NCBI RefSeq assembly: GCF_000002235.5
Contig: NW_022145601.1
Span: forward strand, 24,035,389-24,099,388
Direction: 5' to 3'
Origin: Strongylocentrotus purpuratus
Taxonomy: Eukaryota; Echinodermata; Echinoidea; Camarodonta; Strongylocentrotidae
Length of the DNA stretch: 64,000 nucleotides
Shown: positions 11,401 through 22,069 of the stretch, piece by piece
Layout: every line of letters starts with the position of its first letter
How positions within the stretch are numbered: position 1 is the stretch's first letter
The notes under the pieces: generated by a model
The model's input: the letters and a program-made list of their open reading frames with translations, nothing else
Told to the model about the DNA's origin: nothing
Database searches by the model: none
Program-made: the position numbers and the translations under genes

Positions 11401-14400
11401 TTGATGATGTCGAGGCGGCTTCAAATTGCAGGCGTGAGGCCGTCTCCAGAGCTGGCTTTAAAAGCTGATGCATGTGTAACAGGGGTCTTAGTTTTATCTG
11501 CACAAGCTTAAAATCGACATCTGTGCAAGCAACATTGGTCAATGTTCGTTCAGCACAATTTCAGTTTGTTACGACAATTACAGAATATGGCCCCATATGT
11601 AATACAGGGTTCTGTTTCTCTTTTTCAGATACAAGTCGACCAATCATGACCTGCCACGCCCTCCACATCCTGTCCTACTGTTGTCACAACAATATCCCAT
11701 CGGCTAAGAAAGTGAGTATAGAACAGGGGCAGGTGCAGGATTTTTTGCCTCCGTTACGAAGTAGCCGGAGGCATTATGTTTTCGGGTTGTCCGTCCGTCC
11801 GTCCGTACGTCCCGTTCTCGTGATCGCGTTATCTGAAGAACCGATTGATGGATTCCTGCCAAACTTTGGTCGTGTATGTATCTTGCAGATCCGATGAATT
11901 GATTAGATTTTGGGGTCACGAGGTCAAAGGTCAAAGGTTACAGGGCTCATTATGTATGCAAAAACAGCTCGTGATCGCGTTATCTGAAGAACCGATTGAT
12001 GGATTCCTGCCAAACTTAGGTCATGTATGTATCTTGCAGAGACGATGAACTGATTAGATTTTGGGGTCACGAGGTCAAAGGTCACAGGGCTCATTATGTA
12101 TGCTGAAACAGCTCGTGATCGCGTTATCTCAAGAACCGATTGATGGATTCCTGCCAAACTTAGGTCATGTATGTTACTTGCAGAGCCGATGAACTGATTA
12201 AATTTTGGGGTCATGAGGTCAAGGTCAAAGGTCATGCGGCTCATTATGCATGCAAAAATAGCTTGTGATCGCATTATCATTAGAACAGATTGATGGATTC
12301 CTCCCAAACTTAGATCACATATGTATCTTACAGAGCCAATGAACTGAGTAGATGTTAGGGTCATGTGGTCAAAGATCAAAGGGTCATATATGTATATGAG
12401 AAATTGCTTGTAATCACGATATTCTGAGAACCTGTTAATGGATTACAATTGAACTTGAATTTGAACAATTTCTTCTGTTTTGGTTTGTAAAATTGCTCTA
12501 TGACGGAGGCATCATTTCGACTGCGCGCAGTCGAAGTTCCATCTAGTTTTTGTTTTTTGTACAAGGGGGGGGGGGGGGTTATGTGGTTTATGGAACGCTT
12601 CACGATTTTTGCGTATTAGCCCTTCACAGGGGCCAGTGTAATCTTAATTTCTCACAAGAAAGGGGGGGGGGGGTTCACATGCTGGTGGGTCAAGAAATGT
12701 TAAAAGGGGGCACCTTTTAGTTGTTGTGTACTTTTTTTTTAGGGGGGGGGGAGAGATGTGTTTCTGAGTCTCCGTGAGTACATGTACGTTTCCAAGACCT
12801 TTATTGTGAATGGTCACCAACTTTGAGCAGTGACCTTTCTTTACTTTTAAACTTTATCAGATGATTAGAAGGATACTTGTATGTATGTGTGTTTATTTCT
12901 TCACTATAATTTGTTGTTTCTTCCCCTAATTCTGTTCATCATGTAGCTCGGTAAGAAGAAAGACCTGTTTGGGAGACTCTGCGAGTACGTCAACAAGAAC
13001 TTTGCCACCAAGCTGACCTCTGACTGGTTCAAGGGTGGAGTGGAGCAGTACGAGTTTGATATGATGGGCGACAGGCCTCAGGGTCTGATTCCTCTCTACT
13101 TCCAGGAAGCCTTCAAGGAGCACTCCATGGAGGAGATGACCAAAGATGAACAGAGACAGTGTGTCATGTCGTATACTTACTGCATGCACCTCTTCGGTCT
13201 GAAGCTTATGGCGATAGTAAGTCACTTTAACCCATTGCATACATGAAATAAATAGTTCTTACATCAAGACAGGGGAATGATAGTGATAATGATATTCCGC
13301 TTTTATATAGCACCCAATACATTGATACGACGATGTGTCTAAGCGCTTTACAGATATATTATTACCCCGGTCATCGGATTCAGGCTTACCCACACACATT
13401 CTCCACTCCCTGGGGAGCATTCCAGCCAGTTGCCATTTTACAAGCGCACACTTGCTCATCCAACCACATTAATGTTTGCATCCTACCATTTAACACCTGG
13501 GTGGAGAGTGGCAAATGTAGATTAATGTCTTGCCAATTAGGTAGTCCAACATGCTAAACAAATAAAATCACCTGATAGAAATCAGGCAGGAGATTCCTTT
13601 GCAGATATGAGGTTAGAGAAATTTTGAAGAAAAAAAAGGACCATAAGTTTTCTTGCTGCATACAAGTTGCTTATATATGCCCGGTTAGGTGCGCAATCCA
13701 TTGGTCTGAGGTGGGTATAGCGGGTAGAACGGTAGTGTGTTGAGCAGCAGGCTACTACCTGTTTAGGAAACTCACTAAACATTGAAGGCATTGTTTAACA
13801 ATGTTTCCAGTTGAAACAATCTGAGGTGCGTGGCCCTCTATGTGCATCTCAGATTTAATATTGTCAAACAATGCCTTTAAGAGAGTACGCTACGAGTTAG
13901 TGAGAGATTTGTGTTGCGAGGTCTTGTGGTTTGCATCTAAAGTACTGTGCAACTACACTATTTACCGTAATTCCTCTCAACATTTTCATGAGGTAAAGAT
14001 TAGGGCAAGAGTTGCTTTATCTATGTGAGTCTAGAGTAAAATCTGGCTAGATTGGATGACATGATAATATATGCCCAATCCTTAATATGCATTATGGTTG
14101 TACATTGTGTAGACAGGTTTATGTTTTTTCTTTTTAATGTTAATCCATACCCAAATACATTTCTTTCTCCTTTTAGTTGACCATTGCAGATGATAATGCC
14201 AGAGATGTTGTAGTGAAAGATCCTACTTTACTCAAGGTAAGTGTTTAGTCAAGCTACTGCTTACAATAGTCAAGTATGTTATTTCATTTCATTTATTTCA
14301 TTCTCCATAAAAACATTAAAACATACAAACATGATAATTATACAGATAAAGATCGATAACTAGAAAAATACAAAGGGAAGGAGCAAACAAAATTTTATGG

Positions 14401-17400
14401 GAATGTGGGGTTAGCAAAAAGTGCAATTAGCCTTATGAACGTCAACCCCTTAACAAATATACACTGTATTGTTGAGAAAAGAAAAAGAGAAAAACCTTAA
14501 CACCAATACAAAAAAGAGAAAAAAGAAAGAAGGGAAAGGGAGGGGGAATACATTACAAAGTGCATTTAGTGTTTAACACTAAAAAGGGTGGGTTATTTTG
14601 GTGCTCTCTCACCCGAGGGGGTTGGGGGGGGGGGGGATTCTGAAACTAGACATAGAGATAGAGTATCTCATAAAAATAAGCCTGTGAAGTTTCATATTTA
14701 TTTCTCAAATGGTTTATGAATTATTATACAAATAATACACAGCAGTGAGGGCATTAGTAATAATTACCCACACAAGGTACCTTTGGAACAGTCTAACATG
14801 CCCGAGGCGATAGCCAAGGGTGTTTGGACTGTTTTGAAGGTACCATATGTGGGTAATTTTACTAATGCCCGAACAAACTGATGGTTATTATTTGTTTTAT
14901 AAGATGATGTTTTATTTGCTTTATGAAATGATGTTTTATGACATGATTTTACTAATGACCGGTCATTTGTAACAAAAATTGGTATCTGGGACTTCACAAA
15001 CAAATACTAATGACAAAGTCCCAGATACCAATTTTTGTGTGCAAGTGCTGTTCACTGTTCAATGTATATGATTTTTCTTATCTACCCGGTAATCATTTTG
15101 ATGAATTCAAAACCTCAGAATACAGAATTGATTGTAAGAACACTACATAATCATCTCTCTCAAATGTTTCTTTCTCATTAATTTCATTATCCAGCCTTGT
15201 ATTCGCTGGTTGGAGGCACCCGTCACCAGTAAGTTTGCCTCTGCGGCACTCAATGAGACTCTGCTCATCCTCACGGGGTTGTGCAACAGCGAGGCTATCT
15301 GCCACAAACTAATCTCTACACACAACCTCATACAACTATTGGAAAGAGGAGGTAAGCAAATAATGCAGGATGTGCTGGCAAACACACTTGTCTTTCTTGT
15401 TCTTGTTTCTGTTTGTCTGTTTGTTTATTTTTATGGAGCTGCTTAGGTTAACTGACAAAATATTCATCATGACTTGCAAGTCAGTAAACCCTTGTAAGAG
15501 GGAAAATGCTGACTTTAATTAATGATGACGATGATTCAATAATCAAACAGCCTCAAGCAGATTTTTTTTAATTTTCAGATAGAGAGAGAGAGAGAGAGAG
15601 AGATGCCAAAGAGGAAAATCCAATGATGTAACATTTAAAAGTGAAATTGATGTGATATAAATATAATATAGAAAGCATGATTGATTGTCCATCAAAAGTA
15701 GTGGAGAAAAGAGTTAACAGTTAAAAAATTAATTGAATAGATCTGAAATAACCAGAGAAAAAGTGGTTTACCATAAGCCTAATTCAAGTTTGCAAGGGGG
15801 GGTTCTTCAAAATGAAGGTGCTTCTTTTATACCAACTGGAAAATTGTGTTTACCTATCTCTTGTATTTCTTTCCCTCACAGTGTTTTACGGAACCTATGA
15901 TCACGTCAGCAATTTTTTTCATCTCACAACAAAAATCGCGTCACACGAGGGCATGCTCCGATCCAAAATTGGCGCAGTCGAGGTAAGACTCACAAATTGA
16001 ATTTGTTGTTGTTGTTGCTATGAATCATAATCGTTTAAAGAGAAGGTTGAGTTCTGGGAAGAGGTGAAAAGTAATTTATGAACAGTGTCATTGTTATTAT
16101 GCGAGTGTGGAAGAACATCAGATAAAAAATGTTCCCTGAAAAGCTTGAATGTTAAATGTTTCTTATAAGTTGTTTATGTCATGTGCAAGTTATGGAAAAT
16201 ACGTAGAAACAATACAGTCAAACCTGTCTTAGAGGCCACCTCTCTATAGTGGTCATGTTAATTGTCTCCCTCTAGAATGAAACATGTGTGGTAGAACCTG
16301 TCTAGAAAGGCCACCTATCAATGGTCAATTTTCTTGGTTCCCGGAGGTGGCCTTAATAGACAGGTTTGACTGTGTGTGTATCAACTATCAAGAACTGCAC
16401 AATTGTTATGATTGTTTTGAGTGTGTATTTTTTAATTGCTTGCTATAAATGCTCACCAGTGTAAATTATTCAATGTACACGTACTCTGAGTAGCAAGTGG
16501 GGGGGGGGGGGGGGCACGTGCCTTTCACTTTTGTGCTCCCTGACCCACTTGCTGCTCCCACTCCTATTATTATTTCATATTCTTATTACGTATTTATGAC
16601 TTCCCATTATTTTGTATCTATGCTTTTTATGATTGGTCAAGTAAACAATAATAGATGCTGCTTATACATGTAAGTAACAGTACCAACAGTCCTTTTCAGG
16701 ACTACACACACTCAAGAAAGAAAGATTACTGAGAGTCCTTTTCAGGACTCTCCAATCCTCCCCCCCCCCCCTCCCTCCCTCTTCCACATGGTGCAACCAC
16801 AAGCCTACTGTATAAACAATAATAATAATGAATGTTATTTTTTTTTTCTGGGTTGCACAGAACATTGCCCGAGCAGCCACAGTGCACATGTACAGTCATG
16901 CCCATGAGCTACGCCTCTACATGCTCACCTACCTGACATACATCGTAGAGACAGACGGTGTTCATCACATGATCAAGTACTTTGGTCCTCATCACATCCA
17001 CTACTACCCATCATACTACTTCAATGAAGCAGTAAGTATATCCTCTTATTTAAACCCTTCAATCTTTAAAGGGAGTGGGTCGTCAGTTTCCATGTGCAGA
17101 AGGCCATAATTTGCTGACACCAGACTTGGTAGAAATGCCATTAAAGGTATAGGCCAGTTTTGGAAACGCCCCCCTCTCAAAAAAATAAAATGGAAGCTCT
17201 TATTACCAATCATGTGAAAGAATATTTTTTGACTAATACCTGATGATACAAATTTTGCCGGGACACAGCCTAGTAATTGATATATTTGGTAAATTATCAT
17301 ATCTATCCAGCCTGGATAAATATTGTGTAGTCCCATATACATCTTTCTGTGTACAGTGCTTGTAACTTCTCCAAGACTGGGCCAAATTTCTTATCATTTT

Positions 17401-20400
17401 GATGATTCCAGAACCTTGCAGTACACACCAATACTTATATGCTAGATGATCAACCTTTCTTATCGATTCCACACCGTTTCTTTCACAATGCAATCGCATG
17501 ACCAGAACTGGTCTTTACCTTTAATGTGTGTAGAGGTCTGCACACAGCTAACCCGTAGGCCTATCAAGAAATACCTCCTTGTCTCTCAGAGAGGTGAGGG
17601 AAAGTGAGATTAGGACCTGACAGCATGGTGAGACTGGATGAGCAATGCAAATTATTACATAATACCGGTTGGTCATAAAACTGAAGGCTAATCCTGGTGA
17701 TTGACAACACCTTGTATTGGGTAAACACCCAAACAGTGTTGCATTCCCCATGATGGCCCACTCCTATGTGTCTTTGAAAACTAGAGTTCTGGTTATGGAG
17801 TTGCAAGCAAAAAATAATATTACACAACTCACGCCAAGATCCTAATCAAATAATTGGTTGAATGCAGTCTTGTGTGATTCATTTATTATGACTATCCAAC
17901 AATTTCATTTTAGAGCTGTACGCTGTTTAGAGGTAGATGCACTCTAACTCTAAATCTGCTAAAGAAAGCTAAAGAAAATGTTATTTGCCATCATGTGCAG
18001 TTATTGTGTCCTTACATAACAGTGTATGCGCAGGTAGAACTATGCCTGGACAATTTTTTTTTGCTATAGTGCCCAGCAGTCAGTAGTGAGTTTCAAGCTT
18101 GCATTTTTTACCTATGAGAGACATAGAATCTTCAAATGTGGTATATAATATTATTTGCATCTTTTTTCCTTCTCTCCACAGAGACAAATAGACATGAACG
18201 TAACAGACCTCCTGAAAGGCTACAAATACTATGCTGAAAGGTAGGTTGGCGTTAACTATGATCAAGAATAGGCAAAGACTTCTGAGGTCAGCCGCTCTCT
18301 GACCAATGTTACACCCCCTTCAAGCAGTGGTACAGCCTAAGCAATTGTACAATGTGTCTGAACATTCATATCTGCTGTTTTAGTAAAGCCATGTAGTGGT
18401 TCTTGTATAGCCCTCATGTCTCCTGGTCAAACTGGACACTCCTGGCCCTCCACAATGAAAACCCCCTGCTTTAGCTTGGCTACCACTAAGGCGCTCTAGC
18501 ATTTACCAGGTACCCATTTACCTCCCCTGGGTGGAGTGTGGCAAATGTAGATTACTGTCTTGCCAAAGGACATTAGTGCTGCGACAGGGATACAAACCCT
18601 GTAACTTAGGGTCCACAGTCTTATTCACTGGACCACAACACCTCTACAATATCTAGTATAGTAGAGAAACATTCACATGCTTTTCTACTCTACTAAATAT
18701 TTGTTGTGTGGTCAAGTTGAAATAGTCCATTGGTCAAGTCTATGGAGCACCAGGACTGTTCCTTCCTATAGAGATTGCAGGTGGGAGGGAACTACTCGAA
18801 GCTCCGAGAATTGACCCTTGAGTGATTAGGCATACATGTGTCACATTTGTCTCTTTCAGTTTACTTCAAGTAAAACGATTTTCATCTCTATTGTAAAAAT
18901 CTACCGATGTACTGTAAGAATCTTCTACCTATAAGTGTTGCCAACTGAAAGGTATAAAATTATTTATTTTAATGTTCAACAAACATATGGTGATTGTGTA
19001 GTGTATTGTGTGTTGGTATTGTTTTTACAGTGTTATTCAATGTATTTGCTTTCCATCCAGTCTAGCTATGAAATATAAATGAGCATTATAAGAGAACCCT
19101 ATTTCTAATTACTTTTTCAGTGCATACCGGCATGCGGATGGTCAATTTCAACAGCGAATGAAAACAAGCAACGGTCTGCACCAAGGCAGAGCTGAGACGC
19201 TGAAGGAAGAAGGGAACAATGCTTTTTTAGGCAAGAACTACAAGGAAGCCATATCTAAATACACAGAGGGCCTTGTTATTTGCCCCCCACTCAAGAAAGA
19301 GAAACAGCTAAAATCATGGTAAGAGCCTAAAGATATTAGCCCCAATTCACAAAGGAGGCTTGTTGACAAACCGAGGTTTATGTACGTCATATGACGCGTT
19401 TTGACGTGTTTTTTACAAACCAGGCACGAAAACCAAGGTTTGTTGACAAACCTCCTTTGTGAATTTGGGCTTTGCTCTTTGTCTATGTTTATTATACGTT
19501 TAACATACTGTACTCTTTCTATATCCCTATTTGTATTTCTCCCTTTTCTCTCTCTCTCTCTCTCGCTGTCTCCCTTACTATTTCTTCTTCTTTCTCCTTG
19601 ACCTCTTACTTTGTAATTGTGCAATATTTTTCATTGATAGCGGGAATTTAATCATCTTTTAATTGTCTATGCATTAATAATAATTATTACGACATCTTTT
19701 AACATGTTACCTGACATTCATCAATTTTGTTCCTTACCAAACATCCTTCTCTCAAATTGAAGCACTTATGTCAACGCTGCACAATATATTTGTTATCATC
19801 AAAGTCGTATTTGTGGGTGTGGCTAGTTACCAGAAACAGTAGATTTGAAACTTGTTTAACAAATGCTTTGTATGGTGTTTGTAACAGGTATGACCTACCT
19901 ATCACCCTGTACTGCAACCGAGCCCAAAGCCATCTTAGTCTAGAACAATACCAACAAGCTATCAAGGACTGCGACAAAGCCATCGCAAGGTGCATTGGAG
20001 GTAAGCATACAAATTCTGATTTAGGTATTGTACTCTTTTAAAGCCCTCCTGCACTAGTTTGGCCAGGAGCGATTCTCACAATGAACATGACGGACAAAGA
20101 AAGCGGACAAAATATACAGTTCCTCAGGTAGACAAGGGAACATCCCTTCACTGCTATTATGTAAAAATGTGTAGAACAGGTGTCACTTGCATATTCACCT
20201 GCTCTACACATTTTTACATAATAGCAGTGAAGGGATGTTCCTTTGTCTACCTGAGGAACTGTAAATTTTGTCCGCTTTCTTTGTCCGTTATATTCATAGT
20301 GTATACCTCCCTGCAAGGTCACTTTAACATAAGAAAAAAGGGGATCATGGGGGACCAATGGTCACCGATTAGGCCTTGCTTGCTATATAGAGGGCTCAAT

Positions 20401-22046
20401 AACATTGTTATCTAAGGCACTCTGCCCATTGCATAAACAGAGACCTACTACTTATCTGGACATCTCTTCCATCTCTCTTGGCAGAGTTGTTCATTTTCTT
20501 AACTCATTGCCTATGGGACCAGGGGGGCGTTACACAAAAATCCTAAGTTGGACTTAACAATTATGGAAAGCCGTTAGCATCCTTGAAAATATTTTGTAAA
20601 TTTTGTTTTCAAAGGCATAAAATGTTGATTCAAATCATTCTTATTTTCTATTATCAAGGAGATTTCATGTTCTTGATGTGGAATTTATAAAAGTCTAAAA
20701 TACTTTTTGCTTTTGAATATATTGTGTTTTGGGGGTGCAAATGGCTCTCCATAATGTTTAAGTCCAACTTACAGTTAAGTTTGACTTAGGATCTTTGTGA
20801 AACACCCCCTGGAATATCCCCGTATTAGCCTATAGGGACCAGGTTATCCCTGTATTAAGCTTTAATGGAATTAGAGAATTCAGTAGCCATAGGGTTAATC
20901 AATTTTTTTACTTGTCTCTTCTTTCTCTTTCTCTCTCTCACTCACTCCTTTTTAACACAACAGTGGCAGATCCTACCAACAGAATTGGCAATGTTAGGAA
21001 CAACACTTTAATGAGAAAAGCCCTGTACCGCCGATCTAGGGGACTCTTCTTTGTTAAAGATTACTACCGGGCTCTTTGTGACATCACACTATGTCTAATG
21101 GGGGATGACACGGCTGACTATTTCATATCACACAGAGACAAGGTGAGTGGGTCCCCAGCAGGGACATGAACCCTGCTGGATGATTAAAGGGAAATCCGAG
21201 CTTGAGAGCAAGTTGACCTTAAAGGGACTTATTAACATTGTTCAGATGAGAGCAAATGGTGCTAAGGTAGCGATTTCAATGCTAGATGTACAGTTAAAGA
21301 TAATTTGAAAACAGACCATTATTACTGATAAAAATTGGGAAAAACTGGTCTGATTGATTCCTTAATTCTCCCAACTATATTATCACAATTTTATTAAATT
21401 TTAGGTGAATGTAAATCGTCACAAAGCAATGAATTTTTCAAGCCTGTTTGATGTCATTTACATGGAAAACCGGTTGGGAGAATTTAGTTTTAGAGGGTGT
21501 CACACAGTGATGCCTTCAAAGAAACCGATAAATATCTTTGTGGTTTGGTAATTTTTTCAGGACTTATTGCATATTAGAGGGTTAGTACAGAAGAAGAAAA
21601 ATAAAGAGTAACATTTCATACAAAAATTACGCAGTTTTTTCATCAACCTTCAACAATGTTTCCTAATCACTTTAAGGAAACAGAAAGAAAAAAGAAGCAC
21701 ACTGTTCAAAGTTTCTATAAAAGGGATTAGAATGGCATTTGCTCAGTGTTAAAGTGATTAATGCTTTGGACACGGCCCTATCAGCCCAAATAGGCAGATC
21801 CTCTTCATATTTCTACCTGTTGCTTTCTTTCAGGTGTTGATCCAATACCGGGATATGCATGGCTTGGAACCCATCCCGTCGTGCGACATGTGCGGCTTGG
21901 GGATAGGCAAGAAACTGAAGCGTTGCGCCAGGTGCACCGGACTCTACTGTTCCAGGGACTGTCAGCTTAAAGCATGGGAGAAATTCCACAAGATTAACTG
22001 TCAAGATTTCGTCAAAACCAGGATTGACGGCTCCGACAGCGATTAG
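8498..22046 (+). CDS. TPR and MYND zinc-finger protein, 14 exons, 718 aa
   Basis: Coding exons: 8498-8761, 9709-9795, 10621-10822, 11629-11711, 12947-13216, 14177-14236, 15195-15351, 15882-15982, 16861-17031, 18182-18240, 19121-19318, 19888-20000, 20964-21142, 21834-22046. All have AG/GT borders, and phases join in frame to 719 codons including the stop. The start is the first ATG after an in-frame TGA at 8468. Residues 1-500 are helical with no domain I can name, perhaps armadillo-like. TPRs lie at about 509-542 (LKEEGNNAFLGKNYKEAISKY), 553-586 (LYCNRAQSHLSLEQYQQAIK) and 604-640. The MYND finger is 665-704 with C665, C668, C679, C682, C687, C691, H700, C704, one residue longer than usual before the His, as in some SMYD proteins. 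There is no SET domain, so it is not a SMYD methyltransferase. MYND and TPR modules both bind proteins, so a scaffold or co-chaperone role is inference. Confidence 0.85.
9062..9100. repeat. Tandem CGAAAATCCCC repeat
   Basis: Three to four copies of an 11-bp CCCCGAAAATC unit in intron 1 of the TPR-MYND gene. A small satellite only. Confidence 0.8.
9337..9434. repeat. Hairpin MITE in intron 1
   Basis: About 34 bp at 9337-9371 (GCCGAAGGCAAAATGATTAT...) return as a nearly exact inverted copy at 9400-9434, with a single-base gap and a loop of under 40 bp. The element is non-coding and, if transcribed in the pre-mRNA, would fold into a long hairpin. Confidence 0.8.
11047..11487. repeat. TIR element in intron 3
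   Basis: GACCCCTGTTACACAT near 11047-11062 is inverted at 11472-11487 (ATGTGTAACAGGGGTC). Several internal phrases of the type AGTGGACTGAGGCC are repeated in both orientations. It is GC-richer than its surroundings and has no coding content. Confidence 0.65.
11747..12546 (+). mobile_element. Non-autonomous Helitron-like element with tandem repeats
   Basis: The 3' end shows a perfect 20-bp palindrome TTCGACTGCGCGCAGTCGAA (12516-12535), then seven bases, then CTAG (12543-12546) followed by T. That is the Helitron 3' signature (hairpin, then CTRR). The 5' part has GCCTCCG...CGGAGGC (11747-11775) and a GTCCGTCCGTCC run; CGGAGGC recurs near 12503. Between lie five copies of a ~145-151 bp unit starting with CTCGTGATCGCGTTATCTGA (11817, 11968, 12112, 12262, 12407), the last two more diverged. 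There is no Rep/helicase gene. It lies in intron 4 of the TPR-MYND gene. The exact 5' end is uncertain. Confidence 0.65.
13275..13550 (-). mobile_element. SINE copy, 5'-truncated, minus strand
   Basis: On the minus strand it ends in a tail of the form GTAAAGCGCTTAGACAC...GCTATATAAAAGC followed by ATTATCACTATC. The body (TTGGCAAGACATTAATCTAC, GCCACTCTCCACCCAGGTG) is shared with 18340-18645; the tail is shared with 42805-42880. This is a tRNA-derived SINE pattern common in marine invertebrates. The tRNA-like head is not seen in this copy. Confidence 0.65.
13783..13880. repeat. Hairpin MITE in intron 5
   Basis: AAGGCATTGTTTAACAAT (from 13784) is inverted at 13861-13878 (ATTGTCAAACAATGCCTT in imperfect form), and internal AATCTGAGGTGC / GCATCTCAGATT pair as well. 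Non-coding. Confidence 0.6.
14749..14871. repeat. Hairpin MITE in intron 6
   Basis: GGGCATTAGTAATAATTACC at the left is inverted at the right end (GGGTAATTTTACTAATGCCC), and AAGGTACC/GGTACC and GGAACAGTC/GACTGTTTT pair inside. It sits 100 bp before a second hairpin that carries the same ACTAATGA/C phrase. Confidence 0.7.
14971..15039. repeat. Second hairpin in intron 6
   Basis: ACAAAAATTGGTATCTGGGA (14972 on) is matched by an exact inverted copy ending at 15038, with a short loop of about 24 bp. Confidence 0.75.
15581..15602. repeat. GA microsatellite
   Basis: About ten GA units in intron 7 of the TPR-MYND gene. Confidence 0.9.
16035..16200. repeat. TTAA-flanked MITE ('AGAGAAGGTTGAG' family), partial
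   Basis: Starts TTAAAGAGAAGGTTGAGTTC and continues with GGGAAGAGGTGAAAA and AAGTGTGGAAGAACATCAGA as in the fuller copies at 27753, 38893 and 53530; the right half is missing. Confidence 0.65.
16213..16373. repeat. TA-flanked MITE ('ACAGTCAAACCTG' family), copy 1
   Basis: TACAGTCAAACCTGTCT is inverted at the right end (AGACAGGTTTGACTGT). Internal GGCCACC/GGTGGCC units are also inverted. Two more copies lie at 23441 and 29347. TA borders and TIR type suggest a Tc1/mariner-type relative. Confidence 0.75.
16672..16815. repeat. 'AGTCCTTTTCAGGACT' repeat unit in intron 8
   Basis: Two copies of the self-complementary phrase AGTCCTTTTCAGGACT (16689, 16736) flank CAAGAAAGAAAGATTAC. The whole run matches, inverted, the block at 59180-59300. 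Followed by a poly-C run. See the finding at 59180 for a possible Penelope-like origin. Confidence 0.5.
17140..17525. repeat. MITE with ATTAAAGGTA ends in intron 9
   Basis: The left end ATTAAAGGTATAGGCCAGTT is inverted at the right (CCAGAACTGGTCTTTACCTT followed by TAAT). The right half (GTGTACAGTGCTTGTAACTT, TTTCACAATGCAATCGCATG) is shared with the AGAGAAGGTTGAG family, so the two families share an interior but differ at their ends. Confidence 0.7.
18340..18645 (-). mobile_element. tRNA-derived SINE, minus strand, tail missing
   Basis: The minus strand reads as a tRNA-like head: TGGTCCAGTGAATAAGACTG (A-box region), then ACAGGGTTTGTATCCCTGTC (decayed B box, GGTTCGAATCC in the intact form), then GGCAAGACAGTAATCTACAT and CCACCCAGGGGAGGTAAATG. 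The body is the same as at 13275-13550. It lies in intron 10 of the TPR-MYND gene. The 3' tail is not visible in this copy. Confidence 0.65.
19338..19471. repeat. Hairpin MITE ('AATTCACAAAGGAGG' family), copy 1
   Basis: CCCAATTCACAAAGGAGGCT and TTGACAAACC are inverted at the right end (GGTTTGTTGACAAACCTCCT, TTTGTGAATTTGGG). A second copy lies at 60815-60982, just beyond an exon of the COSMC-like gene. Located in intron 11. Confidence 0.8.
20035..20420. repeat. 'TTTAAAGCCC-TGCACTA' TIR element, copy 2, with nested hairpin
   Basis: The left end TTTTAAAGCCCTCCTGCACT and AGTTTGGCCAGGAG match the family. After the inserted hairpin (20078-20301) the family sequence resumes (TGCAAGGTCACTTTAACATA, GGGGATCATGGGGGACCAAT, CTTGCTATATAGAGGGCT). 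Compare the uninterrupted copy at 47520-47715. Confidence 0.65.
20078..20301. repeat. Near-perfect 220-bp hairpin MITE, copy A
   Basis: The left arm runs through GACAAAGAAAGCGGACAAAA, CAGTTCCTCAGGTAGACAA, GGAACATCCCTTCACTGCTA and TTATGTAAAAATGTGTAGA. The right arm is its near-exact reverse complement, with a small loop around CACTTGCATATTCACC. Copies B and C are at 26579 and 26879. No protein is encoded although the stem is open in several frames. Confidence 0.9.
20522..20812. repeat. TIR element ('GGGGGTGTTTCAC' family), copy 1
   Basis: GGGGGGCGTTACACAAAAAT at the left is inverted as TTTGTGAAACACCCCCT at the right; AAGTTGGACTTAACA and TTAAGTCCAACTT pair inside, as do GGAAAGCC/GGCTCTCC. The second copy lies at 58431-58742 in the other orientation. 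Confidence 0.75.
21190..21833. other. Intron 13, nothing firm
   Basis: TTAAAGGGAAATCC and CCTTAAAGGGACTT near 21186-21232 look like MITE ends, but I could not find the matching right ends. No coding sequence was seen. Confidence 0.4.
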
Positions 22047-22069
22047 TTAGTGAATCGAGTGTTGTGCTT

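Noticed and set aside
11845-12379. Repeated DQSLAGIHQSVLQITRS-like peptide on the minus strand
   Set aside because: The frame crosses the internal tandem units of the Helitron-like element; the peptide repeat is a by-product of the DNA repeat.
20059-20415. Open frames on both strands with matching peptides (KYTVPQVDKGTSLHCYYVK)
   Set aside because: The same peptide appears from three hairpin MITE copies and both strands, because the stem is open in these frames; not a conserved protein.
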